Positions 26,167-36,709 of a stretch of 64,000 bases of DNA are shown one piece after another. The position numbers and the translations under genes were made by a program. Positions within the stretch are counted from its first letter, which is position 1. Each line of letters begins with the position of its first letter. The notes under the pieces are model-generated. The model worked only from the letters and a program-made list of their open reading frames with translations. It was not told the origin of the DNA and made no database searches. Origin of the DNA: Croceibacter atlanticus HTCC2559 (GTDB lineage Bacteria > Bacteroidota > Bacteroidia > Flavobacteriales > Flavobacteriaceae); the NCBI RefSeq assembly GCF_000196315.1, contig NC_014230.1, positions 1,260,001 through 1,324,000 of the forward strand. Reading direction: 5' to 3'.

Positions 26167-29100
26167 TTAAAACTTAATGTTAAGGTTAAGACCGTAAGAT
26201 CTTGTTACTGGGTATTGGTTGATAGCCGCTAAACCTTGACCGTTACCAGTTGTGTTAGAAGTTTCAGGGTCGTTATAACCTCTGTTTTCTTTTGGTAACA
26301 CAGTAAATGGATTTCTAGCATTTACACCTACAGTTACAGCAGTAAGTGGTGTTTTAGCTAAATAATCTTGTGGTAAAGTATAAGTTAATGAAAGTTCTCT
26401 TACTTTGAAAGCTGTCGCATCTAAAACAAAGTTCTCAGTTACTGTGTAGTAATCGTTAGAGAAGTAGTTTAAGTAGTTAGAATACGTTGTTCCACCTGTA
26501 ATTACGTTAGTGTTTTCTTCGAATACACCTGGAGAAGTTTCAATAGCAGAGTTAGGGTAGATAAAACCACCACGTCCGTTTTCAGCACTTTCGATTAAGT
26601 GACCAGACCAAGATAACCAAGATTTAGCACCTGACCAGAATTGGTGACCAGTTCTGTAATCAAATACACCTGCTAAACGGAAACCTTTATATTCAAAAGA
26701 AGTATTTAAACCAATGATATAATCAGGGTTTGAAGTACCTAAGTTAGTAAGGTCTGAAGATACTCTAGGAGTACCAGTAGTAGGATCAATTAACACTCTG
26801 CCTTGAGGATCTCTTAAGTAAGATGTTCCTTTAATAGTAGGGAATGTTTCTCCAACAACAGCAAATACACCAACTGGGTTAGCATTGTTTGGGAAAGATT
26901 GTAATGCAATCTCATCTGTATCATCACTAATCTTGATAACTTTTGTCTCGTTTGTAGAATAAGAAATTCTAGCATCCCAACGGAAGTTTTCAGTTTTGAT
27001 AGGTGTAAATCCTAAGTCAATTTCAAAACCTCTTGTTTCAGTCTCACCAATGTTAATTCTCGAAGAACTAATACCAGATGCTGAAGACGTAGATGTATTA
27101 GCAATTTGGTTTGTGTTTTTAGAGAAATAGTAAGAACCGTCAAAAGTTAATCTATCTTTAAAGAAACCTAAGTTTAAGTTACCTTCATAAGACGTTACAA
27201 ATTCAGGCTCTAATAATGGGTCTGTAATAGTTCTATCTTGTCTGAAAGAGTTTAACGTTCCGTAAGGATAGTTAGCAGCTTGTTCGAAAACAGGTACTGT
27301 TTCATAAGCTCCAATACTACCGTCGTTACCAACTTTTACAGCACTAACTGCAATCTTAGCGAAGTTTAATACATCACCTTTTAAGCTTGGGAATGCTTTA
27401 GTAGGAATGAAAGATATACCAGCACTTGGGTAAAAGAATGAATTGTTCTCTTTATCTAATGTAGATACGTAGTCATTACGACCTGTAACGTTTAAGAATA
27501 AGAAATCTTTATATCCAAAATCTAAGTTTGCAAAAAGACCCATACGACGAGATCTTAAGATAGTGTTAGATACTCTTGGTGTTCCAGTAATGTTATCTAC
27601 ATTGTAGAAACCAGGAATTGTTAAGTTATCTCCACCATTTGTAGATTGAGTAAATAAGTTATCCTGTAAGTTCTGACCGATGTTAGCACTAAACGTAATA
27701 TCATCAGTAATGTTATAATCATTAAAGTTAATGATTAAATCACCGTAGTAGTTTCTCTGTGTATCTGCATAAGTATCAAAGCTAGAGATAGTAGTGTAAT
27801 CTCCACCACCAATATTAGCAGTATCAACATCACCATTTACGTAGCTTAAACCACTTCTTTGACGAGTTCTGATGTTAGCGTTGTAACCAATACTAATATG
27901 ATCGTTAAATTGGTAGCTTACGTTAGCAATACCACTAAAGATATCGTATCTGTCTGTTGTTCTTTCGTTATCTCTAATCCAATATGGAGATCTGTAGTAA
28001 GATGTCCAGTGTGTAGCGTTATTAGGCTCAGAAAATTCTTGTACTGGAATGTTAGTTGCAGTTTGAAGTAACTCTAAGTAAAGAGTACCTGTTGACTGTG
28101 TAGTTTTGCTAGTTAAATAAGTAGCATTACCTTCTAATGTCCAGTTTCCAATTTTCTTACCACCTTTAAAGTTGAATGTGTTTCTTTCTGAAACGTCATC
28201 TGCAATTACGAATTCTGTGTCTGTCTTGTTAGCAGATAAGAATACATAACCATCTTCTAAGTTACCAGCACTTAAAGATACAGTGTTTTGGAATGTACGT
28301 CCTGTTTGGAAAAATTCACTAATGTTATCACCTAAAGATACATAAGGGAAAAATCTGTAAGAACCATCTTCTTGAGGAAGACCAACTGGTTGTAATGAAC
28401 CATCAAATTCTGGTCCCCAACCACCATTCTCGTAGTTTACGTGCTCTCCATTCCAACCTTGACCATATCTAGTCTGACGTTGTGGGATGTAAGCGATTTC
28501 TTCAAAAGAAGTTGCAGAGTTTACTGCTACAGTAAGCTTGTCTCCACCAGATCCTTTTTTAGTTGTAACGATAAATACACCGTTAGAACCTCTAGAACCG
28601 TAAAGTGCAGCACCGTTTGCACCTTTAATAATGTTAATATCCTCGATAATGTTAGGATCTAAAGCAGTAAGTACTTGAGATGAAGAAATTACACCATCAA
28701 TTACAATTAAAGCTTGGTTGTCACCAGTTAAAGATCTGTTACCTCTCAAGTTAATACGTACATTTTGGTTTACACCACTGTTTGTAGTATTAATTTGAAG
28801 ACCAGATACCTTACCAGCAAGACCTTGAGCTACGTTAGGGTTTTGTGCTTGAGTAAGTTCTTCACTCTTCACAACCTGGTTAGCAGTTGTAATCTCATCC
28901 TGCTTACGCTTAATACCTAAGGCAGTTACAACAACTTCGTCCAGTTCCTCACCAGCTTCAAGTTTAACATTAACTGTGTTACTTGCTCCTACAGTTTGAT
29001 TTTGTGTAGTAAAACCAATGTAAGAAAATACTAAAATGTCTCCTGTAGACGCTGAGATAGAATAATTACCATCAAAGTCTGTTTGAGTACCATTTGAAGT

Positions 29101-29244
29101 ACCTTGAATAATGACGTTTACACCTGGAAGCGGTAAGCCGCTACCATCGGTTACCGTACCGGTAATCGTCTTTGATTGTGCAAAGGTCATTTGCACCATA
29201 AACGCTAAGAATAGCGTTAAAATTCCACTAAATTTTGTTCTCAT
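26167..29244 (-). CDS. SusC/RagA TonB-linked outer-membrane transporter
   Basis: This 1025-residue receptor is complete. It has a signal peptide (about 1-22, ending TFAQ) and a carboxypeptidase-regulatory-like domain (about 25-105, with GLPLPGVNVIIQGT and DILVFSYIGF). A TonB-box-like LDEVVVTALG follows near 101-110, then the plug (about 120-230, with ALYGSRGSNGVFIVTTKKG) and a long 22-strand barrel ending LNLNIKF. It moves a ligand held by the following SusD lipoprotein across the outer membrane, powered by TonB. The leader and signal-peptide region are almost the same at DNA level as those of the disrupted susC at 33840. Confidence 0.95.
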   Translation of the reverse strand: MRTKFSGILTLFLAFMVQMTFAQSKTITGTVTDGSGLPLPGVNVIIQGTSNGTQTDFDGNYSISASTGDILVFSYIGFTTQNQTVGASNTVNVKLEAGEELDEVVVTALGIKRKQDEITTANQVVKSEELTQAQNPNVAQGLAGKVSGLQINTTNSGVNQNVRINLRGNRSLTGDNQALIVIDGVISSSQVLTALDPNIIEDINIIKGANGAALYGSRGSNGVFIVTTKKGSGGDKLTVAVNSATSFEEIAYIPQRQTRYGQGWNGEHVNYENGGWGPEFDGSLQPVGLPQEDGSYRFFPYVSLGDNISEFFQTGRTFQNTVSLSAGNLEDGYVFLSANKTDTEFVIADDVSERNTFNFKGGKKIGNWTLEGNATYLTSKTTQSTGTLYLELLQTATNIPVQEFSEPNNATHWTSYYRSPYWIRDNERTTDRYDIFSGIANVSYQFNDHISIGYNANIRTRQRSGLSYVNGDVDTANIGGGDYTTISSFDTYADTQRNYYGDLIINFNDYNITDDITFSANIGQNLQDNLFTQSTNGGDNLTIPGFYNVDNITGTPRVSNTILRSRRMGLFANLDFGYKDFLFLNVTGRNDYVSTLDKENNSFFYPSAGISFIPTKAFPSLKGDVLNFAKIAVSAVKVGNDGSIGAYETVPVFEQAANYPYGTLNSFRQDRTITDPLLEPEFVTSYEGNLNLGFFKDRLTFDGSYYFSKNTNQIANTSTSSASGISSSRINIGETETRGFEIDLGFTPIKTENFRWDARISYSTNETKVIKISDDTDEIALQSFPNNANPVGVFAVVGETFPTIKGTSYLRDPQGRVLIDPTTGTPRVSSDLTNLGTSNPDYIIGLNTSFEYKGFRLAGVFDYRTGHQFWSGAKSWLSWSGHLIESAENGRGGFIYPNSAIETSPGVFEENTNVITGGTTYSNYLNYFSNDYYTVTENFVLDATAFKVRELSLTYTLPQDYLAKTPLTAVTVGVNARNPFTVLPKENRGYNDPETSNTTGNGQGLAAINQYPVTRSYGLNLNIKF

Positions 29245-29272
29245 TTTATAATTTATTTGAATTAGCCAACGC

Positions 29273-29303
29273 CAAAAGTGCTAATAAAAACTTAAATATG
29301 CAA
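29273..29303 (-). promoter_or_regulatory. Probable promoter of the second SusC/SusD locus
   Basis: On the minus strand a TTG (29303-29301) is followed after 20 bases by CACTTTTG, one mismatch from the TAnnTTTG consensus. The spacing fits the -33/-7 arrangement of Bacteroidota promoters. It lies 28 bases before the susC ATG. Confidence 0.45.
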
Positions 29304-29391
29304 TATATATTAGGAAAATATTAATTTTTTAAAATTTAGATTAAGCTTTACCAATCTTTCAGTTTATAAGTGGTTTCAATGAATTTTGTGT

Positions 29392-29423
29392 AATAAAAAA
29401 CGCCACCCTTTTAAGGTGGCGTT
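29392..29423 (-). terminator. Terminator of the first SusC/SusD locus
   Basis: The stem AACGCCACC / GGTGGCGTT, read on the minus strand, runs into TTTTTT. It lies about 25 bases after the stop of the SusD gene and separates the two SusC/SusD loci. Confidence 0.88.
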
Positions 29424-29446
29424 AATTTTACTTTAAAAAGGTTTTG

Positions 29447-30832
29447 TTAATAACCTGGATTTTGCTCTAATCCACTTAAGTCAACTTCTCTTGCTGGAAT
29501 AGGTAAAATAGTCTTGTTTTGACCTGGTGCAGACTCAGCCTCATTAGGCATGCCTGGACGTCTCAAGTTTAAACCGTTTCTTAAAAGATCCATTCTACGT
29601 TGTCCTTCAAATGCTAATTCTTTACGTCTTTCATTTAAGATCTGGTCTAGTGTTAAAGCACCTAATGGTGGTAAATTTGCTCTGTCTCTTAAGTCATTGA
29701 TATCATCAAGTGGGGCGGCACCAATAGTACTTCCGTTTCTAAAGTTAGCTTCAGCTCTAGTTAAATATGCTTCAGTAACTCTTAAAACAGGTGCATTATC
29801 TGAGTTTGTGTTCCCATCAGGAAATTTACTTGTAAATAATCTGTCTTCACCTGAAGCAGACGTACCTGTTTGAGTAAGTGTGAACCTTAAATCACCAGCT
29901 TCTTCTTGGTAAGCTTCAATTAAATTATCAGTAAAAGGAGCGTCACCACGACCAGCTGGAGCAGGATTTGTTAAGCCTGAAAAACCTTGGCCACTATCTT
30001 GACCATCTGCAGGTGTGTTGACTAATGTGAAAAAGAACTCAGTTGATTGCGTATTGTAGAATGTATAGTTTGTAGCTAATACAAACTCATCGTTACTAAT
30101 AGCATCATTTGCTAAAGTTGCTGCTTCGCCAAAACGCTCTTGGTATAAATAAAGACGCGCTAATAATAATTGCGCAGCACCAGTAGTAGCTCTTGAGTTG
30201 TCTGCATTTGTTAATGACGGTATAGCTTCTGTTAAATCCTGCTCAATTTGTGCGTGTATGTCATTAACTGTATTTCTTGGAGGATTTGCTTCTCCAGAAA
30301 TTGAGAATGGTTCAGTAACTAAAGGAACAGCTAATGTAGTTCCGCCACCAACTTGTAATGGCTGACCAAATAAATTAACTAATTTAAAGTATACTAATGC
30401 ACGCATAAATTTAGCTTCAGCAATCACTTGAGCACGCTCTTCTTCTGTGAAGTTTTCATCTTCAATTGTAGGAACGAATGCAATTACGTTGTTTGCTGCA
30501 CCAATAACTTCATAGTTGTCATCATAAATGGCAAATATTGAAGTGTTGTCTGCTTGTGTTTCGTATGTTCTTATGTCGTTAAATGTTGGAAATGAGCCTA
30601 CAAAATCAACATTATCTGCTTGCCACTCTGTAGCTAATGTAGATGTACCATTAAGAACATCGTCTTGTTGTGCAAAACTGTATACACCAACTAATGCTCC
30701 TTGAGCACCTGCTTCACTTGAAAATACTTGTTCTGTAGACTGGTCATCTTCAGGAAGTACATTCAATTCATCTTCGCAGCTTGTAAATGCTAAAGCTGTG
30801 ATTAGAATAAATAAATATTTATATGTTTTCAT
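29447..30832 (-). CDS. RagB/SusD family outer-membrane lipoprotein
   Basis: This 461-residue lipoprotein (lipobox TSC, Cys19, then EDELN) is a canonical SusD. It has an N-terminal STEQVFSSEAGAQGALVGVY segment and the helix pair around EAKFMRALVYFKLVNLFG. Its C-terminal signature ILNERRKELAFEGQRRMDLLR is near 405-425. It is complete and lies 17 bases after the stop-containing susC gene. If that transporter is really inactive, this lipoprotein would have no partner from its own operon. Substrate unknown. Confidence 0.93.
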   Translation of the reverse strand: MKTYKYLFILITALAFTSCEDELNVLPEDDQSTEQVFSSEAGAQGALVGVYSFAQQDDVLNGTSTLATEWQADNVDFVGSFPTFNDIRTYETQADNTSIFAIYDDNYEVIGAANNVIAFVPTIEDENFTEEERAQVIAEAKFMRALVYFKLVNLFGQPLQVGGGTTLAVPLVTEPFSISGEANPPRNTVNDIHAQIEQDLTEAIPSLTNADNSRATTGAAQLLLARLYLYQERFGEAATLANDAISNDEFVLATNYTFYNTQSTEFFFTLVNTPADGQDSGQGFSGLTNPAPAGRGDAPFTDNLIEAYQEEAGDLRFTLTQTGTSASGEDRLFTSKFPDGNTNSDNAPVLRVTEAYLTRAEANFRNGSTIGAAPLDDINDLRDRANLPPLGALTLDQILNERRKELAFEGQRRMDLLRNGLNLRRPGMPNEAESAPGQNKTILPIPAREVDLSGLEQNPGY

Positions 30833-30849
30833 GTCTTTTCTTTTTTCAA

Positions 30850-33840
30850 TTAAAATGTTAGTGTTGCTCCGAATAAGAATGACTTAGACTGAGGTGGTGT
30901 AAAAAATGTTTCACCTTGTCCTAAAGCAGAGCTTGTGTCTGTAACTTCAGGATCAATACCTTCTAAGTTGTCTGCTTTTATAGTAAATAGGTTAGTAGCT
31001 GTTGCATAAAGTCTCACGCTTTTTACTAAACCAATTTTTTCCATAAATGTTTCTGGGATAGAGTATCCTAGAGTTACATTTTTCATTCTAAAATAAGAAC
31101 CATCTCTTAACTGTAATGTTGATCTCTGATCGAATGTAGAGAATGTTGGGCTGTCAAAAGCAGGTACATATGCATTGTCACCTGGTTGTTGCCAAACGTC
31201 TAATAACGCTCTTCTGTTGTTGAAACTTCCTGAAGCTGCATTATCAGTAAACCTTAAACCGTCAATATAAATATCATTACCAACACTAAAGTTTGCTAAT
31301 AAGTTAAGATCGAAGTTTTTGTATCTAAAGGTATTTGTAATACCACCAACAAAATCTGGGTTTGCATCTCCAACAACAACTCTATCGCTTGCAGTTGGTG
31401 TAGTTGTAACGTTCCCATCTCTATCTAACCATTCAGCATCTCCAGTTTGTGGGTTAACACCAACATATCTTATTAGATAAAATGTGTTTACAGACTCACC
31501 TACAATTGCTCTTTGAGATGCAGATCCAGCAACAAATTCTCTGCCTTGGTCATCTACTGCAGCACCTGGTAATGAATTAACTTTATTTTCATTAATACCA
31601 ACATTTATACTAGTTGTCCATGTAAAGTTGTCATTTCTAACGTTATCAGTAGTTAAGCTGATATCAAATCCAGTGTTTTCAATCTCACCAATGTTTTCTG
31701 GTCTTGAATTTTGTCCTGGGAAAGCAGCAACTGATAATGGTACGTTTAATATAAGGTCTGATGTTACTTTGTTGTAGTAATCAACAGTTAAAGATATTCT
31801 ATTGTTAAACAAAGATGTTGCAAAACCTAAGTCGTAAGATTTAGACTCTTCCCATCTTAAATCTGGGTTTCCAGGTGAATCTGGTGCTAAACCAGCAGAA
31901 CCATTATATTGACCAATTACACCACCTTGGTATAATGCTAAAGAGCTAAAGTTACCAATCCTGTCATTACCTGTTGTACCATAACTTGCTCTAAGCTTTA
32001 GGTTGTTTAACCAATCAACATCTTCTAAAAATGCTTCTTCAGAGATGTTCCATCCACCGGCTACTGCGTAGAATGTACCAAACTGCTCATTAGCTCCAAA
32101 TCGAGAAGATCCATCTCTTCTTAAAGATCCTTCTACTACATATTTGTTGTCGTAAGCATAGTTTACTCTTCCGAAATAACCTACTAATCTGTTTTCTGTT
32201 GCACCAGATGTAGTAGTTGTTTTTTCTGCAGCAGAAACTACGTTTATACTTGCGTCACTTACGAAACCAGTACCAGCTACTGTAGATGTTCTAATTTTGT
32301 TCTCTTCATAAGAGATACCAACTACTGCACCAACAGAGTGTACATCATTAAACGTTTTGTCAAAGTTTAAAGAGTTAGTTAAAAGAACTCTATTATCTTG
32401 AGCATAGCTGTTAGAAGCTGAGCCACCAGGAGTGTTAATGTCAAAAGAACGTTGCTGCTCCTCAATTAAAACTCTATCTACACCAAATTTTGAAGTAAAA
32501 CTTAAGTAATCTGTAATTCCGGCAGTTGCGAAAAAGTTACCTGTTAATCTCGATTGATCAGATTTGTTGATGTCTAAAGATTCAATTGCTATTGTGTTTG
32601 CAATAAAGCCAGTGTTTACAAACTGTCCATTTTCATCTCTTGGTTCAACCCAAGGTCTTATTAAATAAGCAGATGTAAGTGGAGCAAACGTACTGTTCTC
32701 TGCACCTACTCTGTCAAATTCGTTTAAACTAACACCAATGTTTGCACCTACATCCAACCAATCATTAGCTTCGTGGTTAATGTTTATACGGCCAGCAGTT
32801 CTTTTAAGTCCGTTTCCAATAATAAATCCTTCTTCATTTTTAAAGTTTGTACTAATAAAGAATGAAGTTTTTTCACTACCACCACTTACAGAGGCATCTA
32901 TATTTTTAGAGATTCCAGTTCTTGTAACACCATCTACCCAATCAAAATCACCTTGAGGTAAGTCGTCTGGAGAAGTTACTCCTGCGAAGTAACCTGCATC
33001 AACTGCATATTGTCTAAACTCGTCTGCAGTCATCATATCAAATGTGTCTGTAGATTCGCTGAAAGCAGTATTCATATTTAATGTTACTCTAGTATCTTGC
33101 CCTTTCTTACCAGTCTTAGTTGTAATTAATACAACACCATTAGATCCTCTTGATCCGTATACAGCAGTTGCCGATGCATCTTTTAGTACTGAGATAGATG
33201 CAATATCATTAGGGTTTATGTTTGCTAAAGGGTTAAGTCCTTGGTTCGCACCTTGGTTTGATGTAAGGTCTGTATCATTTAATGGTACACCGTCTACAAC
33301 AAATAAAGGTCTAGCTCCAGATGAAACTGATGCAACACCACGAATTTTAATTGTTGGAGCAGCTCCAAGAACACCAGAAGATTGTACTACTTGTACACCA
33401 GCTGCCTGGCCTTGAATCAATTCTTGAGGAGAATTTGCGGGAATGTCTCTTAAAGCCTCTTCGTCTACCACAGAAACACTTTGTATAAGCTTACGCTTAT
33501 TTTGTTGTCCAAATGCTACAACTACTACTTCGTCTAGCTCTGCTGTGCTTTCTGCAAGGGTAACGTTAATGTTGGTTTTGCTTCCTACAAGCTGTTCTTG
33601 TGTTTTGAAACCAATAAAAGAGTACACTAAAGTACTTGTTTAGCTTGCGTTGATAGAATAATTTCCATCGAAATCTGTTTGGGTTCCATTAGAGGTCCCT
33701 TTTACAATAATTGTAACACCTGGTAGTGGTAAGCCAGAATTATCTGTAACCACACCTGTTACGGTTTTGTCCTGTGCAAAAGAAAATTGCACGACAAACG
33801 CTAGGATTAGCGTTAAAATTCCACTAAACTTTGTTTTCAT
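30850..33840 (-). pseudogene. SusC/RagA TonB-linked transporter interrupted by one stop codon
   Basis: One 996-codon frame runs from ATG 33840 to the stop at 30850, but codon 67 is TAA (33642-33640). Before it is a normal signal peptide (ending SFAQ) and most of the carboxypeptidase-regulatory domain. After it the same frame continues with TSTLVYSFIGF, the TonB-box-like LDEVVVVAFGQ, the plug (AVYGSRGSNGVVLITTKTG) and a full barrel ending FLFGATLTF. Alignment to the intact paralogue at 29244 puts the stop opposite a sense codon with no length change, so it is a substitution and not a frameshift. A GTG at 33627 opens the remainder but would lack a signal peptide. The cause could be true inactivation, readthrough or a sequencing error. 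Confidence 0.82.
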
Positions 33841-33947
33841 CTTATAATTTATTTGAATTAGCCGGCACGAAACTCAGCAATAAACCTAATAATTGCAATG
33901 TTTATGAACACTATTATTTGCTTTTAACATATTTTAACATTTGTTGG

Positions 33948-35636
33948 TTAAAATTTTGTAAAAAAGCTTAGGTGTACTTTCGTGTTGTCGAATTTAAATG
34001 ACTGATCGCTTGTTTTTCCATTAGCAAAAACAACTTTTAATAAACCCGAATTGGTGTAAAGCCCTAAACCAAAACCAATACTCACGAGTTGCTGCTTTAT
34101 GCCTAACACATCATTTTCATAATAAGCATAATCTAACACAGAGTGCGTATAAAGATTTGGAGATAAGATATAGCGAAATTCAGACTGAAATGAATTTAAA
34201 AGAGATGCATCTATACTATTTTCTTCAAATCCTCTAATTGATTGAATGCCTCCAAACCTAAACAGTTCATTTGTTATGTAGTTTTCTGTTAATAGTATTG
34301 AAGCGTAGTTTTTTGCAAACAAATAACTTCTGTCACTAAGTTGATAATTGTATTGAGAATTAATAGAACCTCTAACTTGGGTGTCCTCTAGCAATTCGGT
34401 AGATCTTTTCCCCACTAAACTGTTTAGGCTAACGTGAAATGTAGTCGGGAATAGCTTGTTGGATGAAAGTTGTTCTGTTTTACCTCCAAAATCTACGTAG
34501 TTAGAAGTGTAGTCTACAATGGTGGTACCTGCAATTGGTTCCTCTTCAAGGTTGCTGGATGTTGTTCCTTTGTAGCCTAAATAAATATTAGAGTTATTGG
34601 TGATTTGATAATTTAGTCGCGCATTTTGGTCAACAGTAACAAACGTAGAATCTCTTTTGAATATTTCAAGGTCTAACAATAAGCCCATTGGAGTCTTGAG
34701 TAAATATGGAAGATTAATGCCAGATTTAAATTGTACTTGTTCCCTTCCGTCAGACTTATAGGTTAGATTAAGAGATTCTCCAAAATCTAAATTATTAGTA
34801 AGATTTAAATCTAGGTACCCATTAAATTCAAGATTGCCAGTTTCTGCATTATTTGAAAAGCCTAAAAACCCATCAAATGAATTAGATTTTTTCTTCTCTA
34901 TATATAAATAGACACTAGTGGAATCTTTAGTGAATAGAATTTCAGGATCTTTTTTAGTAGTCGCAAAACTTAAATTGTCTAACTGTTTAGATTTTCGCTT
35001 TAATGTTTCTCTATTAAAAGGTTGTTTAACTTTTAGCCTTGCGCCATACCTTATAAATGAATTAGGAAATTTTTCATAACCATTTATAATTATCTTATCA
35101 ATTGTTCTTTGTTTAGTACTTTCTAGACTTAAATCTGCATAAAGTGATGTTTTGTTAATTTTTATGTTTTTTAAGCTTAGTGAGCTAAATGGAGATTCAG
35201 AGTTTGCTTGTAAATTATTTAGATAGTTTAATATGCTTTGCGTTTTGCTTATAGGTATTTTTATTCTTGACTCTTTAGCGTTTGGGTCTACAGATTTTAG
35301 TTGTTTCAGGGTGAATGTGGATTGTGGAATATCAATAAATATTGAATCTACCTGTTTTCCTAAGTTTAAAGTGCTTTCAAAAATACTGTCGTTAACCTTT
35401 TGTATAGGTGTTGCCTTCAGATTTATAAATCCTTTATTTTGAAGATTGTTGAAAATAGAGTCAATTGATGAAGAAAGCTTTGAAAAGTTTTTGAATCTTT
35501 TCAGTGCTAATGAGTTGTCTAAATGTTTCAAATTTAAAGTATCCTCAACTTTAATTTGAAGTTTTAGGTCTTGTGAAAAAACATTACTAAAATTTAGTAG
35601 GTATATATTAAGGACAATAAAAACTATTCTCTTCAA
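33948..35636 (-). CDS. BamA/TamA-like outer-membrane protein
   Basis: This 562-residue protein has a signal peptide (about 1-22, ending VFSQ), one or two POTRA-like domains (about 90-235, with IDKIIINGYEKFPNSFIRYGARL) and a C-terminal barrel. The barrel includes a IRGFEENSID segment of the kind found in the Omp85 family and ends in KF, as expected for barrel recognition. It is shorter than BamA, so it is probably a specialised Omp85 member. The frame opens with TTG: an in-frame stop lies upstream with no ATG between. It is divergent from rpsL across 184 bases. Confidence 0.82.
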   Translation of the reverse strand: MKRIVFIVLNIYLLNFSNVFSQDLKLQIKVEDTLNLKHLDNSLALKRFKNFSKLSSSIDSIFNNLQNKGFINLKATPIQKVNDSIFESTLNLGKQVDSIFIDIPQSTFTLKQLKSVDPNAKESRIKIPISKTQSILNYLNNLQANSESPFSSLSLKNIKINKTSLYADLSLESTKQRTIDKIIINGYEKFPNSFIRYGARLKVKQPFNRETLKRKSKQLDNLSFATTKKDPEILFTKDSTSVYLYIEKKKSNSFDGFLGFSNNAETGNLEFNGYLDLNLTNNLDFGESLNLTYKSDGREQVQFKSGINLPYLLKTPMGLLLDLEIFKRDSTFVTVDQNARLNYQITNNSNIYLGYKGTTSSNLEEEPIAGTTIVDYTSNYVDFGGKTEQLSSNKLFPTTFHVSLNSLVGKRSTELLEDTQVRGSINSQYNYQLSDRSYLFAKNYASILLTENYITNELFRFGGIQSIRGFEENSIDASLLNSFQSEFRYILSPNLYTHSVLDYAYYENDVLGIKQQLVSIGFGLGLYTNSGLLKVVFANGKTSDQSFKFDNTKVHLSFFTKF

Positions 35637-35736
35637 TGCTGATTTATTTTCTGAATATAAATAACGTTATTATAAGGTAATTTATGCGAGTTGAGAAAGC
35701 TTTTTAAAACTGCTGAAGAAAATTAATGTCTTATCG

Positions 35737-35767
35737 TTTGATTTACTGAAAAATAGTACTACATTTG
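35737..35767 (+). promoter_or_regulatory. Promoter of the ribosomal protein cluster
   Basis: TTTG (35737-35740), a 19-base spacer and TACATTTG (35760-35767) match both boxes of the Bacteroidota primary-sigma promoter exactly (TTTG, 19-21 bases, TAnnTTTG). It lies about 53 bases before the rpsL start. A small hairpin CCCTA/TAGGG (35772-35785) sits at the expected transcript 5' end. Confidence 0.8.
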
Positions 35768-35820
35768 CCAACCCTAAAAATAGGGATATTTTATTTTTAA
35801 TAATTAGTGTATAGAATAAT

Positions 35821-36195
35821 ATGCCAACAATTTCACAATTAGTACGAAAAGGAAGAGCCAAAATTACCAAGAAGAGTAAATCGGCTGCTTTAGATTCGTG
35901 TCCTCAGAGACGTGGAGTATGTACGCGTGTTTACACAACTACACCAAAGAAACCAAACTCTGCAATGCGTAAAGTAGCGCGTGTACGTTTGACTAATGGT
36001 AAGGAAGTAAACGCATACATTCCAGGTGAGGGTCACAATCTTCAAGAGCACTCGATAGTATTGGTAAGAGGTGGAAGGGTAAAAGATTTGCCAGGAGTTA
36101 GATACCACATTGTTCGTGGAGCCTTGGATACCGCAGGTGTCGCAGGAAGAACGCAACGTCGATCTAAGTATGGTGCAAAACGCCCAAAGAAGTAA
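35821..36195 (+). CDS. rpsL: 30S ribosomal protein S12
   Basis: This is a full-length S12 (124 residues), located in the decoding centre of the small subunit. It starts [12 protein letters not shown]. The conserved block KKPNSAMRK is near 43-51 and the loop [11 protein letters not shown] near 74-84; both are where streptomycin-resistance changes occur in other bacteria. Lys43 has the usual sensitive-type residue. It is the first gene of the merged str-S10 cluster, directly behind a consensus promoter. Confidence 0.98.
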   Translation: MPTISQLVRKGRAKITKKSKSAALDSCPQRRGVCTRVYTTTPKKPNSAMRKVARVRLTNGKEVNAYIPGEGHNLQEHSIVLVRGGRVKDLPGVRYHIVRGALDTAGVAGRTQRRSKYGAKRPKK

Positions 36196-36223
36196 AACAA
36201 AAAACTTTTTTTAAAGAGAAGAC

Positions 36224-36700
36224 ATGAGAAAAAGACAGGCAAAAAAGAGACCTCTTTTACCAGATCCAAAATTTAATGATCAGTTAGTGACTCGTTTCGT
36301 TAACATGATGATGTGGGATGGTAAAAAATCTGTAGCGTTTAAGATTTTCTACGACGCAATGGAGGTAGTAGAGGAAAAAAAGCAGGATGACGAAAAATCT
36401 GCTTTAGAAGTATGGAAAGAAGCGTTATCAAATGTGATGCCTCACGTAGAAGTGAGAAGTCGTCGTGTTGGTGGTGCAACATTTCAGATACCAATGCAAA
36501 TACGTCCAGACCGTAAGGTGTCAACTGCAATGAAGTGGTTAATATCTTTCGCTCGTAAGCGTAATGAAAAATCTATGGCCAATAAGCTTGCTGCAGAAAT
36601 TCTTGCAGCTGCAAAAGAAGAAGGTGCTGCCGTTAAAAAGCGTACAGACACTCACAAAATGGCGGAAGCAAACAAAGCATTCTCTCACTTTAGATTCTAA
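36224..36700 (+). CDS. rpsG: 30S ribosomal protein S7
   Basis: S7 (158 residues) nucleates assembly of the 30S head and binds 16S rRNA near the decoding site. Characteristic stretches are MRKRQAKKR at the start, [16 protein letters not shown] in the middle and a helical C-terminus ending SHFRF. It follows rpsL by 28 bases and precedes fusA by 9 bases. In E. coli the S7 region is the site of feedback control for the str operon; no obvious equivalent structure was recognised here. Confidence 0.98.
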   Translation: MRKRQAKKRPLLPDPKFNDQLVTRFVNMMMWDGKKSVAFKIFYDAMEVVEEKKQDDEKSALEVWKEALSNVMPHVEVRSRRVGGATFQIPMQIRPDRKVSTAMKWLISFARKRNEKSMANKLAAEILAAAKEEGAAVKKRTDTHKMAEANKAFSHFRF

Positions 36701-36709
36701 AAAACCAAA

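Noticed and set aside
33627-33642. A frameshift as the cause of the split susC
   Set aside because: The frame is the same on both sides of the stop and alignment with the paralogue shows equal length, so it is a nonsense codon.
22798-33840. Calling the two SusC/SusD loci a polysaccharide utilisation locus
   Set aside because: No glycoside hydrolase, lyase, sulfatase or dedicated regulator is present, so the substrate class cannot be stated.
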